DNA of 64,000 nt, taken from assembly GCF_011398925.1 (NCBI RefSeq), contig NZ_AP022842.1, positions 2,158,001-2,222,000 on the forward strand. The letters run 5' to 3'. This DNA is from Bacillus sp. KH172YL63 (lineage in GTDB: Bacteria > Bacillota > Bacilli > Bacillales > Bacillaceae_B). Shown here piece by piece: positions 43,440-52,200 of the stretch. How positions within the stretch are numbered: position 1 is the first letter of the stretch; every line of letters starts with the position of its first letter. The notes under the pieces are model-generated. The model did no database searches. It had not been told where the DNA came from and worked only from the letters and a program-made list of their open reading frames with translations. The translations under genes were made by a program, and so were the position numbers.

Positions 43440-43940
43440 CCCCCATGTTATCCGAACTACCTACCCCCAAAGGCCGACCCTCCCCAAACTAAAACTGCTC
43501 TAAAACCCCTCAACCCATCCAATATCCGCTTTGTACTCCTTCCCAATACCCTCCCAAAACTGAACAAACCTCTTCTTTTTTCTTCCCACTGGGGATACGC
43601 ATCCTTAAATGTACCGATAAATGATGTATCCCCTGCGAGCACCCCGTGATTCTCATGTGACACCCTCAGTCCCCATTGGCCTTGGGGTGAATAGATCATG
43701 AATGAGCCGGTTCGCTCTCCTGCTGTTTGATATGATGATATCGGTGTATTTCTTTTGTTGAGATTGATTTAAATCAGGAAGACTCGTCAATTTACTTTCA
43801 AGATGGTTTTCTCTTTTGAGTTCCTTCATCACATTTGTCTTGCCCTTGAGCAGGGTAACTAATTCATTCAAAGCATCATTGATCTCCAATGACGGGGCAT
43901 AACCTGTTTCAATCTCCCAGCATCCCTCGAGCCTTGTCAT
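43440..43940 (-). pseudogene. Decayed DUF4279-like gene with two frameshifts
   Basis: Three frames on the minus strand join into one protein: GCWEIETGYAPSLEINDALNELVTLLKG up to KKYTDI, then ISSYQTAGERTGSFMIYSPQGQWGLRVSHENHG up to DAYPQWEE, then KKRFVQFWEGIGKEYKADIGWVEGF to a stop near 43498. Shifts occur near 43745 and in an A-run near 43585. The first part looks like DUF4279; the usual N-terminal half is missing and a REP-like element sits exactly at that end (43944). The gene is dead. Confidence 0.65.
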
Positions 43941-43943
43941 TAT

Positions 43944-43967
43944 GCACGGGGACGGTTCTAGTGCTTC
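43944..43967. repeat. REP-like hairpin, copy 4
   Basis: GCAC-GGGGACGGTTCTA-GTGCTTC: arms GCAC/GTGC. It abuts the truncated 5' end of the pseudogene at 43940. Confidence 0.62.
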
Positions 43968-44073
43968 CTCTTAACTGTACCTAAGCACCAGCCCCTCCGC
44001 GTGCCAGTTCACACAATATAAGGGTAGTATCATCAATTCATTTCCACTATAATAGCAGGAAGGAGGTGAGAAA

Positions 44074-44334
44074 ATGGACAAGCAAATCGTGAACATGTTA
44101 TCTGATATTCAACAGAACATGAAAGAATTCGACCGTAACCTAAAGGAATTCGGAAGTGATATAAAAGAGATAAAGGAAACGGTGAATAGAATTGAAGTAT
44201 CACAAACAGAAGATGTCATTGCTTTGTTAAAAGTAGGCAACCAGCGTTCTGAAACAGACTTTGATTATCTGAACACAAGATTAACAGATATCGATAAACG
44301 GGTTTTCACCCTTGAGAATCGATCGGAAGAGTAA
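44074..44334 (+). CDS. Small coiled-coil protein of unknown function
   Basis: An 86-residue acidic helical protein with heptad patterns (MLSDIQQNMKEFDRNLKEFG, IKEIKETVNRIEVSQ, and RLTDIDKRVFTLENR). Similar coiled-coil proteins occur in Bacillus genomes and phages; the role is unknown. AGGAGGTG precedes the ATG. The 425-base gap after it (44335-44759) holds a short GGGGGCCTGACCCCC hairpin at 44454 and nothing else I can support. Confidence 0.6.
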   Translation: MDKQIVNMLSDIQQNMKEFDRNLKEFGSDIKEIKETVNRIEVSQTEDVIALLKVGNQRSETDFDYLNTRLTDIDKRVFTLENRSEE

Positions 44335-44759
44335 TCGTCATTCCTCGATATAAAGTTATGCCGATTACCTTTTACCTACTCTTCGTTCCCTCTCACCATG
44401 ATCCACACTCCATTTCTTCGATTTTTCCCATCCTAAAGCTTTAGCACAACGGGGGCCTGACCCCCTTATTAAGTGGCACACCCATTCAGGTAGAAATTCT
44501 AAGCCCTTCACACCTTAAACTACGCCCCTTCCATTTCACAGAATAGAAGATATTCACTCGGATGAAAGAAGAAAGGAAAAACACTGCGAAGAATAAAAAG
44601 TGAAGTCCTCCCATCTGAAATCCCCGACCCTGCGTGCAAACCATGCTGTTTGGACGGGTTAGAGGATATACAATGCCCCATTGAGGATCATAGCGGCGGT
44701 TCTTTCCTCCATAATTGAAGAGATCAATGTAAGAATACTGTATTTACCTTTCAGGAAAC

Positions 44760-45125
44760 TTAATGAAAGTTTAAGAGAAACCTAAATTTTTCATCTGACA
44801 AATGGATTCCTCTTCTTGCAAAAGTCGATCCGAAGCTCTCACCACCCCAAACCAACTCCCCCCCACTCACCCTCACCCTCTCCACCAGCCCACCCTCCTC
44901 CATCAACGTCAACATATCCATCATCACCGCAAACGGACTCTCAAACGATTGAAAGATCCCGGCGCTCTTCCCCGCTTCCCACAGTTCCCGATAGCTGATG
45001 AAGCCATAACCCGCATGCCGCAGGCACCGTTCCCCCTCAAGCAACTTCAAAACAACGCTATATAACCGTAAACTCTGCATCTGGAAATCCTCCTTGTTTT
45101 CCTGTGCATATTTCGTCATGAACAT
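44760..45125 (-). CDS. Phage-like protein of unknown function
   Basis: A 121-residue soluble protein, ATG 45125 after AAGGGGGAAAG. It has helical content (QSLRLYSVVLKLLEGERCLRHAG, FAVMMDMLTLMEEGGLVERVRV) and a wHTH-like feel at the C-terminal half. It lies just downstream of the decayed initiator copy in a region of phage character. No family is recognised. Confidence 0.5.
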   Translation of the reverse strand: MFMTKYAQENKEDFQMQSLRLYSVVLKLLEGERCLRHAGYGFISYRELWEAGKSAGIFQSFESPFAVMMDMLTLMEEGGLVERVRVSGGELVWGGESFGSTFARRGIHLSDEKFRFLLNFH

Positions 45126-45179
45126 CTCTCTTTCCCCCTTGCTCAGTGTTTTTAACTGGATCACCTCAAACCTCGATAT

Positions 45180-45613
45180 CCCAACCTGCCAATTTCCAAC
45201 CGGCTTCCCTATCTATATCCTTAGCGTCACTAATTGGTGTTGTTGTTCTCTGAAATCTCTTCTTTCTTTAAGATCTAAAGTCTGTTTGCACTCCCTCTCT
45301 ACACCCGATTCACATCACCATCGCCATGGGAAAACGCGCTGGAACCAGGTATGGTCACCACCGTATTCATCAACCGCTGAACCTCATGTCCAAGATTTGC
45401 AAACCTCCTCCTCAACTTGACCCCATCCCTCAAGACACCAGTCGACCCGTGATTCCCCACCACAATAGCCCCCATCTTCTTCACATACACACCAACTTCA
45501 ACAAACGTCCCGTGAATCAACTGGACGCCACCCATTCCATTCACCAACCCCACCAGCACATCCAACAACATCCACACCGTCATATCCAGCAGCACGCTTC
45601 CACAATCTCTCAT
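45180..45613 (-). pseudogene. Decayed third copy of the initiator-like gene
   Basis: Between about 45200 and 45370 the DNA aligns with the middle of the initiator-like genes at 46486 and 59445: GGTGGTGACCA..CTGGTTCC, GATGTGAATcGGGTG, GCAAACAGACTT and AAAGAAGAG are shared. In this frame it is broken by several stops. An open frame of 104 residues (45299-45613, ATG after AGGAGTGATCG) covers the 5' part but is not clearly similar to the other copies. The leader before it is conserved, so this is best read as a decayed copy. Confidence 0.55.
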
Positions 45614-45620
45614 GTCGATC

Positions 45621-45725
45621 ACTCCTGTTTCATTATGTACTCACTCTTTATATAGGCAAAAAAAAGAACAAAGGACACCCCTATAACAAAAGAATTTCAA
45701 TATACATTCGGGTAAGATCCGAATG
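45621..45725 (-). promoter_or_regulatory. Conserved leader, copy 0
   Basis: AGGAGT, a CTATATAAAG box at 45648-45657 and a CCCCT...AAAGGAC stretch match the leaders at 47340 and 60300. A CATTCGG-N7-CCGAATG hairpin at 45705-45725 also occurs at 60383-60403. Confidence 0.55.
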
Positions 45726-45839
45726 TTCTCTGGTGTTTCCACCCATCCAACTTTAATCAGCCCAAACCAATAAATCCCTTGAACTTACATCTATTTCATT
45801 TAGACTGAATATGATGACACTTTGAAAGGCGGATCATTC

Positions 45840-46421
45840 ATGCAGCCCACAACATTTACATTCAGACTTTCTGACGAAGGATATCTGGAGCTCCTTCGAA
45901 ACATGCCTTATATTAGAAAAATGTATGCATTCATCATCACAGTGCTGGTGACCCTCTGCACCCTATTTTCCCTGTCTATAAATGGTGACTTACAAGCGTA
46001 CACACGCTCTGCTTTTGAAGTCATAAGTGCCGGTGTAATCGCTTTCTTACTATCCTTCGTGTTTCTCATTGCCCTGTACTTTTATATTCGTTCAAAATGG
46101 AATCGGGGCTTAAAGAAACTCGCAAGGTCATTAAAAGAGAAATACCAGGGATCAAAAGATGAAGATTACATCATAGCGTTTGATCAGAATGAGAAAGCAT
46201 TCTACGTAGGATATCGCAGGCATAAAATTGAGATCGGCCAGCGTTTACATGTTGTTTCTACTTCAAACTATCTTCTTTTTTATCATGGAAAAGGAAAAGC
46301 TGAGGATAAATTTTATATTCCTAAAGGTGGCAAAGAAGGGCATCGGGAAAGTGTCCGGATCGTTGAAGCATTCTTGGAGAAATCGGAAGAAGTGCAGTTT
46401 AAAAGGAAAAGACCGTCGTGA
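45840..46421 (+). CDS. YcxB-like membrane protein
   Basis: A 193-residue protein with two membrane segments (about 30-50 and 64-88) and a C-terminal domain (about 100-190) with YIIAFDQNEKAFYVGYRRHKIEI, LLFYHGKGKAEDKFYIPKGG as in the YcxB family. Function unknown. The start is ATG 45840 after AAAGGCGGATC. It reads away from the conserved leader at 45621. A strong terminator overlaps its end. A decayed relative sits beside the third leader at about 60440. Confidence 0.75.
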   Translation: MQPTTFTFRLSDEGYLELLRNMPYIRKMYAFIITVLVTLCTLFSLSINGDLQAYTRSAFEVISAGVIAFLLSFVFLIALYFYIRSKWNRGLKKLARSLKEKYQGSKDEDYIIAFDQNEKAFYVGYRRHKIEIGQRLHVVSTSNYLLFYHGKGKAEDKFYIPKGGKEGHRESVRIVEAFLEKSEEVQFKRKRPS

Positions 46422-46442
46422 GTCCTCACGACGGTCTTTTTG
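46407..46442. terminator. Bidirectional terminator
   Basis: AAAAGACCGTCGTGAG and CTCACGACGGTCTTTT form a 16-bp stem with a 2-base loop, overlapping the end of the YcxB-like gene and lying before the convergent initiator-like gene. Confidence 0.88.
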
Positions 46443-46485
46443 TGTACTTATAAGCGTTCCGGCTGCTACAAATGATCGCTGGCAT

Positions 46486-47292
46486 CTACAGATGATTCTT
46501 CTCCTCCCTCAGACTCTCCTCCAGCTCGTCCAACATCTCATCAAGCTGCTCCATCGTTTCCCGCGGGGAGAGATATGTCTCAAGAGCCTTCTCCAAATAC
46601 CTCGGTGAGTGGATCGTCAGCCTCGAATTGACGCTCTGCTGCTTGTCAAACTGATCATCCATAAACGCAATCAGCTCATCGGTCGACAACTCATTCAAGC
46701 TGATCCGCTCCAACGCCAGGTAATCCATCGGCGACAAGATCAATCCTCTCCCCCTCCTGTAAATGAAATGGTCGATCAGCACCTGAAGCTTACCTATTTC
46801 CTTCACCCCGTTCATGCTCGTGGTATTCTCTAAAGCCCCTTCATTCTCTAAGGTCTTTTGACTATTTGCAGATTCCATCCACTCCTGTTCCACGTCCTGT
46901 TCACCGCAGAAAGACCGGCCGGAACCAGCCTCATCATCGAGCTGGTCACCACCGGATTCATCACCCCCATCCTTCACAGCCGTCCCCATCTCCCTGCAGG
47001 CGAAATCCTTCGCCGGTCGTAACGTAAACACATATCCATGCTCATACTTCTCCGCCTTCAACCACCCGCACTTCTCCAACCGCTTGATCGAACGCTGAAT
47101 CCGGGAATGGGAATACTCCTCAACCCCATTCTCATTATAAAACCACAAATCCTCCCGCAGCTGCCTAAGCGAGCGGACATACTGCCTCTCCCCTAGCACC
47201 ACACCGCCAACCAGGACCCCGCCTTTGTACGTTGAATTCAACAAGATCAATACATACAACCGAAGATCCTCCGTATGACGAAACGTCTCCAT
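46486..47292 (-). CDS. Initiator-like winged-helix protein, N-terminally interrupted copy
   Basis: A 268-residue protein closely similar over its length to the product of 59445-60290. The N-terminal domain carries a winged helix (ERQYVRSLRQLREDLWFYN, YSHSRIQRSIKRLEKCGWLKAEKY). A variable acidic linker follows, then a C-terminal domain with LILSPMDYLALERISLNELSTDELIAFMDDQF. In the intact copy translation starts 13 codons earlier; here that start (47331) is followed by an in-frame TAA at 47298-47296. Translation could restart at ATG 47292. It is probably a replication initiator as judged by the context of its twin. Confidence 0.75.
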   Translation of the reverse strand: METFRHTEDLRLYVLILLNSTYKGGVLVGGVVLGERQYVRSLRQLREDLWFYNENGVEEYSHSRIQRSIKRLEKCGWLKAEKYEHGYVFTLRPAKDFACREMGTAVKDGGDESGGDQLDDEAGSGRSFCGEQDVEQEWMESANSQKTLENEGALENTTSMNGVKEIGKLQVLIDHFIYRRGRGLILSPMDYLALERISLNELSTDELIAFMDDQFDKQQSVNSRLTIHSPRYLEKALETYLSPRETMEQLDEMLDELEESLREEKNHL

Positions 47293-47328
47293 CTCTTACA
47301 TATCCGTCTCCAACTTTCTCCATCCATT

Positions 47329-47395
47329 CATTACAATCACTCCTATTTCGTTTTGGTTTCATCTTTTATATAGGGGGATGGGAGGGAAAGGGATA
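47329..47395 (-). promoter_or_regulatory. Conserved leader, copy 1
   Basis: The sequence from AGGAGTGATTGTAATG back to the CCCTATATAAA box and AAAGGG matches the leader at 60288-60355 almost base for base; it drives the interrupted initiator-like gene. Confidence 0.6.
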
Positions 47396-47527
47396 CCTTT
47401 TAAAGTATTTTTTCACAAAAAAACCTACAGATTAATTAAAATCAATCTGCAGGGTGATTTTCACATATTTTCTCTATAGAATTACATCTCTGTTCTAGCA
47501 TTCATTCATTTTGAAAACCAATGTTTA

Positions 47528-47929
47528 TTACCTAGAACTTTGTATCATTTGTCGTCGTGTTATTAAATAATTGATTGTCCAATACAGTACTGGAATGAAA
47601 GAAAACAAAAGCAAATACACCAATGAGTAAACATTCATTTCCAACAGAACTCCCTGGTTCCCCGTGGGTAACAATATCATTAGGAAATAAATTAGTGAAT
47701 GCATCAAAAGTGAGTTCTTAATAAAATTAGATTTTTTTAGTAGTATCCAATCAATGAATAGCGATAATGGCAATCCAATAAGAAGCATAACTAAAAAGGT
47801 TATTGGTAAATATATTAGATATCCTAGGAATTCAAAAACACCCTCAGATAGAATAAATATTGAGTTTGCGATTAAACTGCATATGGTTAGGGATAACAGT
47901 TTATTAAGAGGTTTGTTAAATTCTTTCAA
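47528..47929 (-). CDS. Four-segment membrane protein (UPF0715-like)
   Basis: A 133-residue protein with four hydrophobic segments (about 11-28, 35-60, 73-92, 98-120) and a basic C-terminus. It resembles UPF0715 membrane proteins of Bacillus in size and topology. TTG start after GGGAGGG. It stands alone between the interrupted initiator-like gene and jetD and is unlikely to belong to either. Confidence 0.55.
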   Translation of the reverse strand: MKEFNKPLNKLLSLTICSLIANSIFILSEGVFEFLGYLIYLPITFLVMLLIGLPLSLFIDWILLKKSNFIKNSLLMHSLIYFLMILLPTGNQGVLLEMNVYSLVYLLLFSFIPVLYWTINYLITRRQMIQSSR

Positions 47930-48015
47930 AATATCCCTCCCAATTATTAGAGATTATCAATTTTTCACTTAAGAAAAAGACCCTCGTAAACGGTCACAAT
48001 GGCCTTCTTCTTTTT

Positions 48016-49299
48016 TTATATTCCTACATTCCCCTCTATATCTCCAACCAGCACTTCTACCATCGCTTCCTGATAACCAACTTTTTTTTCTATCTTCATC
48101 ACTTCAGCAACTTTCTTTAACCCATTATGCTGAAGTTTATCGACTTGACTCAAACGCTTATCAGTTAAGATTTCTTCTGATATTGAATCAGAATAAGTTT
48201 GTACATCCATCCTCCATAATCGGACGTTTCCCGGAAACCTTTCTACCAGTCGATCCGCGATAAGCATTCCTTCAGGATCAAGATCACCCGAATAGTAGAT
48301 TGTCAGCCCTGACATCGCAAGTTGTTCAATCAAAATCCAGCCGGCAATTCGCAGTTGTCCATGGGTACAGATGATTGGAGCACTGGGAACTAGGTCCATT
48401 AATGTAGAAGCCACGCTAGAATTCTCGACCACCCATACCACATTACCTTGTAATGGGTAGATTTTATTTACTTTTATCAACTCTTTTAGTGGTAAATTCA
48501 AAACTGTCCCCGTGTCTTGAGCTGCCTTCCATACAGGATGAATCCCTTGATTATTCTCAGCAATTAAGTTTAAACATGTCACAAAACTCCATAAATCATC
48601 CCTTATTATTCGATAATATCCAAGCAGATCATTTTCTTCTTCTGATGTTTTACTGAAACTGAGATCCGTTTCTTTACTTATCTGATCAATTGTCAACAAA
48701 TGAAGTAACATTTTCCCAAGTACCGTGTTCCGGTCGAATGCATGGGGATTGCCCGTTACCTTTTGAGCAAATAAAGGCAAGCGTATGAATGTTTCTTCTT
48801 CCTCTATCAACTTCCACGCTTTTCGCAGGAACCCCAAAGATTGTTCCAACTCAGTAGGATCTTCCTTGTATATTCTCCATATCCCTCTGGTATCTGCCGA
48901 CTTGGAAGAAATCCAATTAATATACCAATCAAGCTGAGGAAATTTCTCTTTCATGTTGTTCAAAAAGTGTTCTTCTCGTTCCTGCTCCTGTTTGAAACGC
49001 TCTTTGTTCGCTATTAACGATTCACCAAAGTAGTCTTCAAGAAACGATAGCAACGTATCATATTGATACCTTGTCCGGCTCAATTCTTTTTCAAACCTAA
49101 GAAGGGTAATCGATTGTTTCACTTTTAATTCTTCGACCGATAACCCCGTTAAACCGGAAATGGTCATTAACTCATCACTTGAAAATGATTTTAGGCTAAC
49201 CGAGCCACCAATCCTGCCGAGGGACTCGTATCTTTTTCTGAATAAGTGAAACAGCTTCTGAAAAGCCTTCTCCTTCTTAAGTAAGCTCAAGTCGTTCAT
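48016..49299 (-). CDS. jetD: Wadjet type II nuclease subunit JetD
   Basis: A 427-residue protein of the TIGR02679/DUF2399 type. The C-terminal TOPRIM-like nuclease domain carries YYSGDLDPEGMLIADRLVE near residues 334-352, with the Asp-x-Asp-x-x-Gly pattern. JetD cuts the plasmid DNA that the JetABC motor has extruded into a loop. The start is ATG 49299 after AGGAAGAG, overlapping the end of jetC by 23 bases. It is the last gene of a four-gene operon. Confidence 0.9.
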   Translation of the reverse strand: MNDLSLLKKEKAFQKLFHLFRKRYESLGRIGGSVSLKSFSSDELMTISGLTGLSVEELKVKQSITLLRFEKELSRTRYQYDTLLSFLEDYFGESLIANKERFKQEQEREEHFLNNMKEKFPQLDWYINWISSKSADTRGIWRIYKEDPTELEQSLGFLRKAWKLIEEEETFIRLPLFAQKVTGNPHAFDRNTVLGKMLLHLLTIDQISKETDLSFSKTSEEENDLLGYYRIIRDDLWSFVTCLNLIAENNQGIHPVWKAAQDTGTVLNLPLKELIKVNKIYPLQGNVVWVVENSSVASTLMDLVPSAPIICTHGQLRIAGWILIEQLAMSGLTIYYSGDLDPEGMLIADRLVERFPGNVRLWRMDVQTYSDSISEEILTDKRLSQVDKLQHNGLKKVAEVMKIEKKVGYQEAMVEVLVGDIEGNVGI

Positions 49300-52200
49300 A
49301 AATCTCTTCCTCTTCCTGATGAACTGGTTTCCTTTGAACCCCGTCCCATTCATAACGCATCACCGTTACGAAATCGGCGTTCTTTGGTCTCAATAGATCA
49401 GCGATTGACAAGGACGGCACTGTATCATAATCCCCCCACAATGCTTGTGAATTCATGATATAGTTAAAGCCTAACTGTTCAATGACTTCAAACATATCCC
49501 GAATATTGTTTTCATCCACTCCAGCGAATGCCTCGTCTAATGAAATGATATACGGCGCGGAATCTCCTGCCTCTTTATAGCGGGAATAAGCGGCCGTAAA
49601 CAACGGAATATACATGGCCATCGCCTTCTCTCCCCCAGAGAATTGGAAGAAGGCATTATTCGTCAACTCGCGCTTGACCCCTTCATTTTCCCTCTTGTAT
49701 GATAGGACGAACGTAAACCATTTCCGGTAATCCAGGACTTCTTTCAGAACCTGATGAAGGGTGGAACCTTCATTTCGTAAAGTGATCAATTCTTTGGCTT
49801 TGGCAATCCTGGATTGGAAATGACGGGTGATTTTATTTAGATCATCTTCATGCAGATGCTTACTGTCCCTTTCTAGCAAGCTCACAAGTTCCGCGGTGTC
49901 CATTTCTTCTTCTGATTCTGCGGTCTGCGCTTTCCAAGCAATCGAGAAGATCAATCCTGATGAATTGTCACGTGTAGACATGATCTTATCCATTTCCCGC
50001 ACCCATTTGGCTGCCCGCTTAATTCGGCTTCTTAGAATCGTTCCGATATGATTCAGCATGATATCCTCATACAGCTTCCGGTCCTGTTCATCTAGATTAC
50101 GATCCTGTTCTTCGTATGTTTTCGTTAGAATCTCGGCAAGATAGTAAGGATTGACCTGACTGCCATTGTAAGAAAAACGAATCATCCGGCGATCTTTCAA
50201 GTTGCTGTACTCTTTCACAATAGCTTCAAAGCGTTCTTCCTGCTCCCCGTTCATCCATTCAGGTGATTCCTTCTCTTCGGTATAAATGGTCATCCTGTAT
50301 TCCGATAGCATATGTTGTTCTTCATGGAATGCTTTGGATAGCTGTTCTAGTATTTTCGGTTTATCATATGAGGTTAACACGTCCCCATATACTGATAAAA
50401 TATTCTCCGCCTCGTGTTGGTCCACTTCTACAAACTGATGTTGGATTTCTTCTGCAACGTGTTGTTTCCACAAATCACGCATTTTCACCCAGAATTCTCT
50501 ATCTGCAACTTCCCTCTCTAACTCCGCATTCACCCGTTTTAAATCATTAGCTTTATCAGAAATTGCCTTTAGCAGGCTCTTCAGCTCATTCTTCACATGT
50601 TCATAGTTCTCTTGTACACGCCTAATTTCGTCCCTGATTTCATCCACACCTTTTAGGTTGAGCTGATCTTCAATGGACTCCATTTCCCTCTCGAGCTTGT
50701 CAACAGTTCCTTGTTCAACATTGATTTCACCCTTTAAATGATCTATCTCTTCTTCAATCTCATCAAGTAACCTTGCAAGGTCTGTGATCCGTTGACGGTT
50801 TGCCTGTAACTTAACCATTGAATTTTCAAGAGTATTGAGATTCCCTTCATATTCCTTCATCAACTTAAGTGCTACCGCTACGCTCTCCATATTCAGTTCA
50901 AAGCTAAACCGGCTGCTGTAATCGTACAGTTGCTGTTTCAGTCGACTTAGTGTGACCTGCACGTCTTTCCAGTTTCGGTCAGTTTGATCCAGCAATGCTT
51001 GTTGAATAGTACGATCTTTCTCAAACTTTACATATTGCTTTCGAATTTCAAGGAGCACACCATCTGATGGAATAGCATGTTGCCATTCTCTAATATCCTC
51101 AATAATCTGGGTTAAACGGGATATTTCCATACTGACTTTATCTCTGTCCTCATGTAAATCTTCAAGCTCTGCCAAAAGAAGAGCCATCTGCTCTTTTAAG
51201 TATCGTTTTCTTGATGTGCGACCGATGAATTTAGATGGACCCTCTTCCGGTGCATGACCTCTTATGATGCCATAGCTAAATGAGCCGTCTGTATCAATCA
51301 CAAACGCTCCAGCAGATTCCTCCATAGGAATGGAGCGAAGTATGTCATCCACCCTTTGGTTAGAAACAGCTGAGTCTCCTTCTACATCGGGTTTCAGGTA
51401 ATCAGCAAGGGTTTGCACCATGAGGAGTGGTTCCGGTATAAGGATCGCATCTTGTATGGGTTTGATCTCATCTGCTGTAATGAGGCTATCCAGGATCCCT
51501 GTCTGCTTAAGAACCGCTTCAATCCGGGACTTATCCTCTTCCGTTACACCATCCTTAAATTCCACTGCTTCATAAAATGGTATCCCGGAAACTCCTTTTT
51601 CTTTTAGACATTCACGGTGAGAAGAAGTTCCTTCCGAACGCTCTGGTTCAATCATTTTTTGTTCTTTCAATTGGGAAATCTGTCTATTCTTCTCTTGGAT
51701 CCGCTCTTCTAAGCTTCTGAGAAGAGTGTTCTGTTCATAGTTCTGTGTCCGAACCTCTTCCTTGTATTTATCCAGACTTTTGAGTAAGATTCCCTTCACT
51801 TGTTCATATGAATTCTCATCATAAAGCCCCTGAACAGATCGAGCTACATTCTGACGCTGTTCATTCGTGAAAGAAAGGGAGTCATGCTCAGACATCCACG
51901 TGAAAATAGCGGATTCCAGCTTCTGCAGTTCTTCCGTAAACCATTCCTCCGTATGGTCCATCTGTTGCAGGATTTCATCCACTTTCTGCTTTAACGTAGA
52001 AGATTCCCTTTCAAGCTCACCGTATCTATCTTGTTGTCGGGATCGTTCTTCAAGCAACTTCATGGCATCTGAAAGGACATTCTGATGGTTTAATACCGCT
52101 TTTTTCCAGACAGTAAAATCGTACAAGGATTCTTCCATCCGTTCGAAATCAGCTTGATTGATGGCATGTGTTGTAAAACCACATTCCTCTGCTAATTCTT

